Shown: positions 38,101 through 50,100 of the stretch, piece after piece
Numbering within the stretch: the first letter of the stretch is position 1
Layout of the letters: every line of letters begins with the position of its first letter
Origin: Cardiocondyla obscurior
Taxonomy: Eukaryota > Arthropoda > Insecta > Hymenoptera > Formicidae
Direction of reading: 5' to 3'
NCBI RefSeq assembly: GCF_019399895.1
Contig: NC_091874.1
Coordinates: 1,924,501-1,988,500 of the forward strand
Length of the DNA: 64,000 nt
Position numbers and translations under genes: made by a program
Notes under the pieces: model-generated
The model's input: only the letters and a program-made list of their open reading frames with translations
What the model was told of the DNA's origin: nothing
The model's database searches: none

Positions 38101-41100
38101 GACAGCCCCCGCACTGTCGTTGCGTCACATACGCTGGGAAGTCACGTTTTCCTACACACCGTACACCAAGAGAGAGAAAAAAAAAGAAAAAAAAAAGGTA
38201 CAATTTCTTCTAGACCCAGCCACAATTTTGCCAAACTCAGTCATATTTATAATCGAGACTCGACCATACTCAGCGTTAGGGTATCGTAAAATTATAATAA
38301 GTCCAGGGTCCAAGAGTGACCATATATTTCTCTCTCGGTGTACTTTTTTCGTTCACACCGAGAAAGAAATATGTTTTATACTTTCGGACCCATCCATATA
38401 TTTTTAAACATATTTCAAACGACAGATACGACTGATTCGATTATATTTCTAATTGACTCAGCCATATTTATCGTTCGAAATATCATGAAATTATGGCTGG
38501 GTCCTTAATTAGCTAGCATTTTCCTCTCAGTACAGCAGGCCGAACGTGAGCAGCAACTCTTCATGGACTTTACACCCCCTTTATCTTGCTTCGCGATTAC
38601 TGCGGCGCGAGAACACGGCGACGCGTCTGGTAATCCGACGCGACGTAATTGTATTTTCGAACTTGTAAAAGAGGGAAAAGGTCGCCGCGTTTCCTTTTTC
38701 CATTACGACTCGCCCAGAGAGGGGAGTTCCACGACCTGCAACGGCGGCACCGTCGCCATAGATTACGTTGCGCGTATTTCACCTTTTACTTGAGACGGAC
38801 GAGATCTCTCCGGGGGAGAGACGAGAAGAACGTAATTAAAATCATTCGAGGAAAATCCTTTATTGCGCTTTCTTTCTTCGCGCGCAATCTTCTTATCGTC
38901 GCTCTGACGGCGAACGTAAAGCCTCGCATTAACAACGCGATGATCTTTATTCCGACGTGGCGTATTACACGCGCAATGTAATTTATGATCCACCTTCAAT
39001 TAATTCCGGGAAAATGTATATTAATTATCAAATGACACACTCTACTTCTGTTTGCTCATATCTCGGGATCTAATGTGCCAATTTTGAAGAACTTCTCTTA
39101 ATCAATTGCAGTATTTTAACCTTTCGAAACAATTGATATTAATTCAGCACAAAGAGTTCCAAGCAGTATAACGATGTCTTATAATTAATTAAAATAGTAC
39201 CCAACCGGGTTGGAAATATAACGCAAGACTTTCTTTAAAGAAAAATGTTAATACAAATATAAAATGTTTTTACTGCGTAATGAAAAAAATGTAGACGAGG
39301 TACTTAAAAAAAAAAAAAAAAAAAGGGAGAAAGAGAGAACAAAAAAAAATATTTACGTTTAAAAATTATCCCGAGAGAAAAATTTAGTTCTAATTACAAT
39401 TTTATAATATTCCTACCCAGAAATATAATTGACTCGACCACTTACTACCAACGGTCAACTATATTTCCTCGTAAGAAATATCATAAAATTATCGTCGAGG
39501 CCAAAAGTAACTATATTTTCCTCCCAGTCTAGTGTTCCATGAGTGTTAATAGAAGCCGGTCGCCTTTCTCCGGAATATGCCGCGACTACCCCGACGGGGA
39601 AGGGTTGATCACGTAATCCTTTGACTGCTAATGCATTGCGGTAAAGGCTGCAGCATGTGCCGGAGCGCGCCTCGCACGGCGGGCTCGTTTGGCAAATCAA
39701 TGCGGACGCTTCCTTTCCGCGCCCGTTCTTTTTCAGTGTCAAGGTAACCCAGCAAGCGAGAGAATCCCTCGGCGATTTCTATCCCGGCTTCAATTTCTCA
39801 CCCCGTGATTTATCAGCCGCGCCGAAATTTACACATCTCGAACGCCTTTCGTGTTACTTATGTATAAGTTCTCCACCGAGAACGACGGCGAGCAGACACT
39901 ACCGAGCTCGCGCGCCGGAAGGTTCCTCTCGCCAAGTTCCGGCTAAAGTAGGAAAAGAAGAAAAGAGATACTTCTTCAGCCGATAATTCGCTGATTTACG
40001 CGAAGCGTATAACGTCGCGAACAAATAAGGGCAAACGGAAGGGAATCTCTCCTCGTTTCTCCCTTTCAATATCTCGTAATAAACTTTTGTTTTCCTTACG
40101 AAGTAACACGTGAATATTTTATGGAGCCATCGTAATGGAATCTGTCAACAGAGGTATTGATCCCGGTCGCCGTCGCGGGTGCGTTATTTTAATTTATTAT
40201 GCCGATCCACCAGGACGTGCCGCACCGCCGCCGAATTTTCCCGGTTTATCGGCAAGCGATCAAAGCGCATCGGGCAATGAATAATTTATAACGCGTAATA
40301 TAATATCGTCCGTTTAATATTCCACGGGCTCGTCTTCCGGGACGATACGCTCGTTTTAACGTCACTGTCCTCGGACGGCGCGCCCGCCATCCTCAAAGGA
40401 TTACTGACCCAGCACTGTCGTCGCGTTTTCACTTAGTCCGGGCATCCGTTATTTATCCACGAGCCGGACTCCGGGCGGGCTAACGATGTCAGCGCGAGAG
40501 AAAAAAAAAAAGAAAACATTTCCTCGCCAACATAAAAGTTTCACCTACGTCCTATTGGCGAACGGTAACGAAACCTTATCGCGAACTCTCTTAGTCGGGT
40601 AATAAAGCCCCGGCTTACGCTAAGAAAGTCTCGTTACAGTTGTGCTATAAGTCGCCGGGGTGGAACGTGTCGGCTCGAGCCTGAATTTTTTACAAGGGAG
40701 CCGCGTATGAAATTTCTGCTCGCGGACGGCGTGCCGTTTGTTACTTCAGCGAAGCCGCGGGGGTTGGTGGTCGACCCACGAACCGGGAGGACTCCGTCAG
40801 AAGGGGGAGGGAAAAATGGGAGGTTTGCTAGTCGAGATTTTGTAATTGCTCGTTGGGAAAGCGCGGAAATTACGTCCGCCTGTATAAGTGACAGTTACCG
40901 TACAAGGAGCGCAGATATAATCGCGCTATCGATTCGAGGCCCGCGAGAACGCGGCTGGCACGGCCTAGAACAGAAATAACTGAAAATGCACCCTTATCGT
41001 GAAAGTCACCGGCTGCGATCTAAAGAAACGTCCTGAATTACGCTAAGTAGACCTGCCGGGACCACCGCCATTTGGGGCGTCATTTATAACGCGGGGGATG

Positions 41101-44100
41101 ATATTATCGTCGCGAAGGTGCTCGCGGCGCAAATAGCGATTCGCGGGGGCATCCCAGCCGTGCAGTTTTCTATTCCTGAACAACGCCGGGATATGTGTAA
41201 CGTAATATGCCTCAGCGTGGAAAAGATAAAGAGTAAAAAAAGAAGAAAAAAAAAGAAAAAAAAAAATTGGAGCCACGCGAAGAGAAACGTCGGACAGGCG
41301 GTCGCCGGTGTGGAAACCATAGTTGAGAACCGCGGTCTTAAAACAGCACTGCGTGTGCCAGATCGATACCACGGCGGCTACCCTTAAGCTCTGAAATGTG
41401 GACCGAAGTGGACGCAAAATTCCGAGGTTCCATTGAAGTTTTCCCTCCGCCGGGCCGCGTGCGGGCGAGCGTTGTGACCGGATACGAGAGACGAGACTTC
41501 CGCTTAAACAAGCCGCTCGATTGGCGGACTTGCAGCTGCAAGCGAAACGGTCGAAGCTTTCGAAATAAAAGCCTCTCATCAAATTGTCATCGACTGCGAT
41601 CGGAGCTTCGTTAGCGTCCAACAGTGGTAAACAGACCTCACAACTTCCACGTACGCTTAGACTCGTATTGCACGAGTGCATAATTTAAACGCGCGTACAG
41701 CGTTATTTGACGCAACGTAAAAACGAAGTGCACACGGTAAAAAAAAAGAGAAAAAAAAGAACATTTTGTATTTGCGATGAGATTTTGTTTTTTTGTACAA
41801 AGCTTTTCGTAATTAAATTTCTAATACAATTTGCGTATTAATTTAAATGCGGTTTAATTTTGCAACACAGCACACGTGCTAATTAAAAATAATGTCATTA
41901 CGTTACTTGAAATTTTCCATATTAAATTGGTATTAACAATTTTTCAGAGTATAAAATAATACAAGTTGTGCTGATTTTCATTGCGCTTAATATTATACAA
42001 ACATATTTCAGTTTGATTTCAGTCATCAAGTGTTCAATTTTTACTTCTTATATTTTATTTGCATTACCTTTTATGTTGAAGTAACAAAAAAATTTGACCG
42101 AGCAAATTGAAACATGTAAAATATATTTCATTTAACACTAATTTTTTCTTTTTTTTTTTACCGTGTACCAGCGGCCGTTCTAACTTATAGCTGACCTGGT
42201 TCTCGTTGCTGAGATCGTTTCCCCGCGTCGTGTACACCCCGCGACTAGTATCGCCCCATAGTTGCACGGTCCCGGGTGACTTATTGACTGGACTCGTTAA
42301 TCGGGACGAAAGGGTCTGGGAAAGTTACCCGACGAATGCGCGGATTTACGTGCACGCGTGCCGCATTCAAAAACAAACGCTGCATCGCTCATCCTAATCT
42401 AATTAATGGCCCTCGGATAAATTAGCTGCGAGTGGACCCGTCGCTCAGCTTAAACACGCGCACTGAGAGAAATATCCAGTTACTTTTGGGCTGAATCATA
42501 ACATCGTAATAATTTCAACGAATAAAATATAGTTGACTCGCTGATAATAATGAAAATGAGTTAATTATATTTCCAGATAGAAATATAAAAATTATAGCTG
42601 ACCCTAAAGCTTACAAGTGTAGTCACCCTTCGACCAAACCATTATTTTATAACATTTACAACGGTAAATATCGTTGAATCGATTATACGTATAATTGGCT
42701 CGATTGTGTTTATCGCTAGAAGTGTCGTAAAATTATAGTCGGGGTCCAAAAGCGGCCGTACTTTCCTCTCAGGACGTACGCGAGGTCGCGTGGATGCGGG
42801 ACGATATTTAACGAACAATTAACGTGGAAGTTTGCCGCTTCGAAAAGGAAGCTGCGCGCCGCTTCCGCGAGATGATAATGGACTTTGCTGCTTCGCGCTT
42901 TCCACATTTCCGGCGTCTTCTCCGAGCGTCACGGAGCCGGGAAAGGAATGTTTTCGCGGCGTTTCCAGACCGTAGACATCTCGGGTGACGCGCGAGGGAC
43001 AAATTCCTCGCGGGAGCGAGTCAACGTCTCATTTGTCTCGTCACGTGGAGTACGCCCGCGACGCTTATCCGATCCCTCGTCGTTCTTCGCCATTCTGCGC
43101 GAGCCCCTCGAGCAGAACGAGCTCGTATTCATAAGGGACACGAGCGAAAGAAAAGCGCGAGCGTGTATAGCGTACATCCGAGTGCGTACGTGTGCCGACG
43201 GGAAAAATTGCCGAAGAAAAACTCTCCGAGCTTTGTGCGGCTCGCGGCCAATATTCGACACATTGAGAGACAAAATTCAGCTTCGATTTATCGTTTCGTG
43301 ATATTTTTAATCGGTAAATATAGTCGACTCAATTATTACGAATGGTGGGAATGGTCGATAGAATTCCTAGATTAGACTGTTTAAAAAATATCGATTTAAA
43401 CAAATATAACGAGTTTCAGCATTTTGGGTTAATTTGAATAGATCAAAACGTGCAGAAAATTCACTTTTGATACATGTACGATAATTGCATCGCAATAATT
43501 ATAGGTAATCGAGGTCAGAAGCAACCATACTCTCTTCTAAACGTATTTTCGATTCATCCCGAGACAAAGTGATGTCCTTACGCAACGATCTCCGCGCCTA
43601 AGCACCCCGGGCTTCGTGTATTATTGATGGATTTACGACGAACAAACGTCGTTGCTCGCGTTCTATTGTGCCTCTCGGCTACTTGTTAAGCAAATGCGGA
43701 AGGCAAGGAAAGTCTTGGCGAGTTAGAACGGCGGACTTGGAAGAGGACGAGCTGAAACGCGGTTTAATAACGCGCTGCGAGGAAGACGGAAACTCGCAGG
43801 AGGGGGTGCAGCCCCCGAGATTTTAAGCCGGTGATATTAATATTGGAGATGCTGGGGCGGCGGCGGGCATCTCGCAAAGTCGTGTACGTAGATTTCGGGC
43901 ACCTGCGGGCAGTTTGTTAAAAGCGCGCCGCGGCTTAATATCGATTAAGGGCCACAAAGGGCCGCGCCGCTTCGCCGTTTACTACCGATACGGAGATTAC
44001 GCCAAGTTTCGGCCCGGCGCTATACACCACGGCGATATGTTGCGAAACTAGCGTATCGCGCAGCCTGAAATATTAACGAACTTTGTAATTACTGCCGAAG

Positions 44101-47100
44101 GACGAACGGTCTGTCGGGAAATTCGAATCGGCGACGTATTACCGACAAATCGGAGTATTAACGATGTAATACGATAAATTACACGAGATGTAAGCGACGA
44201 TGTTGACTCGTGGACAATATTGCAGCAAACTTGACGTTCATAACTTAGTTCACAATTAAATTTTGAGGAAAAAAAAAAGAAAAAAGAAAAAAAATGATGA
44301 ATTATACTTGTCTGCAAAATTTATGACATTTTTAATGATAAGTATGATTAGCTCGGCCATTATAACGCCGGCGAACGGTCCGATAAACTATACTCATCCG
44401 TTGAAAATGTCATAGGATTGTAATTGAGGCTAAAAGTATTACTACATTCTTTTTCCCCGCCGTGTCTTCGCCGTTTATTTGTACGAACTGTTTGCATTTC
44501 CTTAACGATTCAATATGTCGTCGGGCTGGAGCTCCTATCGCGCAATCATCCAATTTCTTTGTCGGTTTAACCCACACGTCTCGCGCCTGCCGGTTAGCCT
44601 GGCGCTCGTGTATCGAGCTGATAAAACATACATCGACTGCTACTAACCGATAACCCTCGCGCGCTTCCTTCCGCAATATCGCCAAGCAGAATAGAATATC
44701 GTTTCGCGCCGGGGCGCTTCAATCTCGGGGTCGCGTAAAATTATGACAATATTTGTACGGTGCGTTGATCATCGGTTTGTCTACAAATTGCTGTTTGAGG
44801 AAACGGACCGTAAAACGTGTGAAAAATATAAGATTACGTTTCCCTTTACGCGTTGCCGATTTAGATGGTAATATTATAACGTTCTCGGTAGAAATTACAT
44901 TGTGGAAATTAAACGTCGGTCCCGTTCAAACGAGCCGGCCATGCTCGGATAACGAAAAGTTAAGGGAAAGGCGATACTTGCCTCGCTACGATGCCCTCGT
45001 AGGTTGTAATTCGCCCTGAGTGGAAGTTCCGCGGCTCTGGTGCGACAATGCGACGTGGTAAAAGTCACTCCTACCAGACCGCGGGCGTTGCCGGTGGCCA
45101 GCCATCCTTCTTGATAGTAATTTATACGATCGAGCTGCCATCCTTCGTCCTGGTAAATAAAATGAGAACGTTAGTTACCGTTTCGCGGTGCAACGCGCGG
45201 AGAAACGCGCGCTCGTGATTAATGCAGCGAGGGAAAAATTTAGCTTTCCACCTATAAATATATATCGTGATATATTTAATCGGAAATATAATTAACTCGA
45301 GCATCTTTGTTACTATAATAACGATGGTTCGCTCAACTATATTCGTTCGTTAAAAGTATTCGTAAAATTAATCTATTCCGAAAGCTGTATTGGCCTTTGC
45401 ACCTCGGGCGGTCAAGCGCAAATTTCGCGTGAGAATTTTTTTTATAATAATTCCCTCAAGTGGCGTCGATTACGGCAAATGTCACGGCTATTTCGAAAAT
45501 TCGCCAAGAGAATCGAAAAGAAACCGCATGGAACCTACGACCTATGCAAAGATACAAGGACCAACCGGAATAACACGTCGCTTAATTTGCAAATAAATTT
45601 CACCGGCCAGTTATCCGTCACGCTACCGGGACCCTTTCTGAAATTGGTTCTCAGCGTTTGATCATTATTCATTTCACGAAGCTTGATCTCGCGAGTCTAA
45701 TTGGGGCGCTTTACATTTGATTAAGTACAGCAGCAGGGGATTGGCCGATATTAATAATTAGACGAACGATTGTCGCACGGGCCCGTCACGTTCTCCGAGG
45801 GGAGGCGCAGTCGTTTCCAACTAAAATCGAAGATGCTTACTGGAACTCTATTACTATTCGTCGACACGTAACGTCTCGACTTAAACGTGACGGTATTAAG
45901 CAGCAAGGGTTTCAATGAAGGGGTTTCACCCCAGGCCTTATATTGCACATCCGCGGGCTGTAATTATTTGAGGCAATCCCCCCCTCCGCTTCCTCCTCCC
46001 CGGGACAACCTCGCAGAGCACGATATCGAAATATGCGAAGGCTATATTTATAAAAGTGTTAGTAGTACTAACCTACTGCTCGGGACACGTCAAACTTTCG
46101 CCGTTATGGAAAATCGTTACGGAGGATCCGCACGGGACGAAAATAAAATTACACAATGATAAATTTCGTGCTAAATTTCGCGTAGCCCACCCGAGTTACC
46201 GTTGACATTTTTTTTTTCCTGTTGATTTAACACGAGCAAATATATTAAAAGGTAACGCAAATAAAATGCAAGAGAATAAATAAAGCAAAAATTTCACGTT
46301 TAACGACTGAAGTTTATATTAAATATTATTATATTAATTTTATTAATTATATTAAATCGACGTACATGTAATGTCGAATACAACTAAAGCGTAATGTTAT
46401 TTTAACGTTCTAAAAGTGATAGTTATGATTTTGATAAAAATTAAAATGATAAGCTGCTACGTTGTTTCGCTGTTGTTGTTTACTGTGTGTTATGAGATTG
46501 TATTTCTGAATTTCCGCAGCCGCCGGGGAGCTCCTGGATTTTGGCATAGGAAACAATCGAGCGAATATGCAGGAAATATTCAATCCGGATAATTTGCGTT
46601 CCCTTTGGCATTTGTCCCACCCGACCGACGTCCGAATTCTCTCCAATTTGCCGCAGTATACCGTTTCGCGTAAACGGGCATTCGTTTTAATTAACGGCGT
46701 ACTTTTGACTCGAGAAAAAGACACGGGCGAGAAACCTCGTTGTCCCACGTGCGAGGTATCGTCGTCGAAACGTAACAAGTCCTCAAAAAGACACGCGTCC
46801 TTGCAATATAAATAGTTCTCAAAACTTTTCACGCGACTCCATCAAAGTCTTCGATCCGCAACGGGACCGTCCGCCTCCTTCTTATCTCCGGCGAAGTTTT
46901 TCCCTTGAAAATATTGGCGCGGGACAAAATGCAGCCCCGTGCTTTCATTAAAATTTGAAATTGAATCCGCAGCGGTCGCGGCAGGTCGCACAACACGTGC
47001 TTCCTAATGGACGAAAGTTTTCGCGCGCGCGTGGCCCGTCCGCGTGCAGCCGCCCGTTGTAATTAACGCGCGATCTAATGAAGGTGTTTTGCGACGGTGG

Positions 47101-50100
47101 TCTTTTGTAAGGTAGATAATGACGGGGCGGATTATTATCCGCGCTGGAAACAAAAATCGTTTGGGTAATTCGCGGCAAATGGAGCGCGCGGAAAGGGCGA
47201 AATAATTAATTAACTCGAGTGCGTTTATCGGTGGATTTATCGAAAGGTCGAGCGAAAGCGGCCTAACTCGAAAGCAACGTAGCCCATTGAAATGACAATA
47301 TTTTCAAAAATCGTATCTCGCACGCGGATTTCCTCGGCGGCGGTGGCTTAACATCCGCCGACATCGTTCCTGCGTACGTCATCAGCGTCCACCCGCAAAA
47401 TCGTGTCGGATTTCCGTCCTTGCCCCGAACCCGGTGAGAAACGTTCCATGTGCCGTGATCGATGAGGGCGTCGGGGGGTTTTTTCCGCCCCCTTTTTTTT
47501 TTCCGCCGGGGAAAGAAATCGGCGGTAATTCAATCTTCGCAAACACCCTGAGAGCCGGCAGTCGGCGGAAAATCGAGAGGGCTTGGAAAATGGACGTCGG
47601 CGCGAGGACACGAAACGCGGGCGAGTTTCTTTTTTTAACGCCGCGTCGTAGCGTTCGGGAAGAGGAGAGAACGAGAGGACTTCGCTCGGTTTCTCGAAAC
47701 GCACCTCGATAGAATTCACCCGCGAACAATGGCCGTAGTAGTAGCAGCGTAACGGCTCTCAATAATGACGTTATCGATTCGGTCGCGATTCACAATGCGA
47801 GAACATAATGGGAACATATGACGGCGGATTATCTCTGTGTCGCGTACGTGAGCGCACGCCGAGATTCGCTACTTTAAAAAAAAAAAAGAGAGAGAGAAAA
47901 AAAAGGGCTCGAATCCCAATTTTCACGGAGGAGCTCCCGTTTTCACCGACGAGAGAAGCCAAGTCCGATCGGCTGCAAAATTTTTTTTTTTTTCGAAAAA
48001 TCCTGCGAGAAATCCCATTTGATCGAGGTGCAAGCCGTAAGGAGAGAAAATTGCCGTGGCGCGCCCACCCTCTCCAATGGACCGGCACTTATTTCCACCC
48101 ACCAGCGAGCCTCCTCGTGGTGGCCTAGCCACGTTCAATCGTGCTCTTATCCTCCGTTCTTTTTTTTTTCTTTTTTTTTTATCATTGAGAATCTCTGATA
48201 TTCGTAGCCGGGCTTTGTTTCGCGAATTCTTAATCCTTCATCAAGATTTCTATTCGTTTTAAGCCACCGCGATTCGCACGGCGTAAAAATCTATCGGTAG
48301 AGATTGGCCAGATCTTCCCCCTTTCGGCAAAGAACGAGAGGGTCGTAAAAGAAGAAGTATCTTTAGCCTTTCGCGGATCCATTCGAACACGGCTTCGTAC
48401 TGCTATCGGGTGTTTTCCCTCGGGGACCGCCGTCGCGTACAGATTCGTAGGCACGCCGGCGCCTTTATTTACCGCGTATCGCGATGTCTCGCGAAAATGA
48501 CGAGACGACCGATGGGTGGAGAGGAGGTGGGAGGGGGAGACGGTGGCGGCGAAGAACGAGGAAATAATAGGCAGCGCACTGATCGAATTCCCGCCGGGGA
48601 CGACTCTCGAGTGACTCAATCGAATTCGCTCCGCCATAAGTCAATTATATTTCCAGTAATTGAGCTGGACCCGCTTCTGCGCCGTTTTCATCGCGCTTCT
48701 TCCTGCGAGGGGATCGGCTTCCGTCAAATTGCCCGCTCGCAGATTGGCCTCTGACGGTGGGCGACGGCGGTCGCTGCAGGGCCCGCTCGTCGATCAAGAA
48801 ATACGAGGCGTCGTAATTAATTCTGATCGATTGCGTCCCGCCCGAAGTTCGGCAGTCAGATTAATTCCCGTTTGAGCGTGCACACGCATGTTGAATTGGG
48901 AACGAACTGATCGTCGGGAGAAACCACCATCGACAGCGGTCGAGGGTAATAAAGGCCGGGCATTCATGCATGTTCAAATTATGCGATACACAGCGAGGAG
49001 CATTTTGCATTCGTGTGCGGGATTTTTCTATGCGGGAAAGATTAGTGTCGAGCGTCGATCACAGCTGTGCCCTAATTTAACATCTTGTCGTTTAATCGCT
49101 CAGACTTTTGTAGGATTAATTCAACATTCCTGGTAAAAACTCTTAAATTAACATTGCCGGGTGAATACTGGGAAACCAATTCTTTTGAGGATTTAACAGC
49201 ATTAATTGTAGTGGCGGCCTTCTTTTTTTTTTTTATTAAAATATTGAATAACGGCTTTATAATGATAATTAGTCTGTATTTCAATAAATAATTTTTAGCG
49301 CTTTTAATCCTCAAAATTCAGTACTTATCTGGCAGTATTAATTCGAAAAGCTCCACAAGAGATCTCGTTTTTTTTTTTTTTTTTTTTTTCAACACATTTG
49401 CTTTAAGCTACGTTAACACAACGATTACAATTATCGAACAAATCGGAACGCGCAAAATGTATGTTAAACTCTTTCCTGCGTAGCAGTCGGCGAAAGAGCA
49501 GATTCCCGAAATTACGCGTGCAATAAGGACTCGTCTTCTTTTATAGCAAAAGCTGCTTCAGCGTCTCGGCGGAAACACTTTTAGGGTCGCCCTTCGTGCA
49601 GGGCGTTGCATCTCTACGTCGGCTTTCGTTTCTCGTTAGCCGTGTAAGCGAGGCGGAACAAAACCCCGTCGCGGGGAAATCGTACACTTGTAGGCACTCG
49701 TTAGTCGGCCCATGTTAAAAAAAAAAAGAAAAAGAGAAAAAGGAGATCCACTCGAGACATCGAGCACGGTCTTCGTCATCGACACTGAGTCAGGTCGCGG
49801 CGGCACCCGGCAACCCTCTCGTAAAGCCCTTTCGCCCTCGTGACACCCTCGCATTCTCCCGGAAAGCGCGCGCCTCATCTCGACGGATTCCAATCTCCGG
49901 TGACTGCGGTGCGGTTGTTTTGACGCGGTCATGCGGTCCTCTGCGGCGTTATTAACCCACGCGTTCGCGAGACTTTTGTGCGAAAACTACGGCGTGATCC
50001 CCGCCGAATGGCACTTGCCCTGAGAGAAAAGTATAGTTACTTTTGAACCCAGCCGTAACTTCGCGACACCTCCGGCGACGAATATTATATTTTTGGCTCT

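Noticed and set aside
41043..41681. 212-codon minus-strand frame
   Set aside because: It lies inside TULP4 intron 2, contains a poly-Phe/Leu stretch from a poly-A/T tract, and has no splice context or family resemblance.
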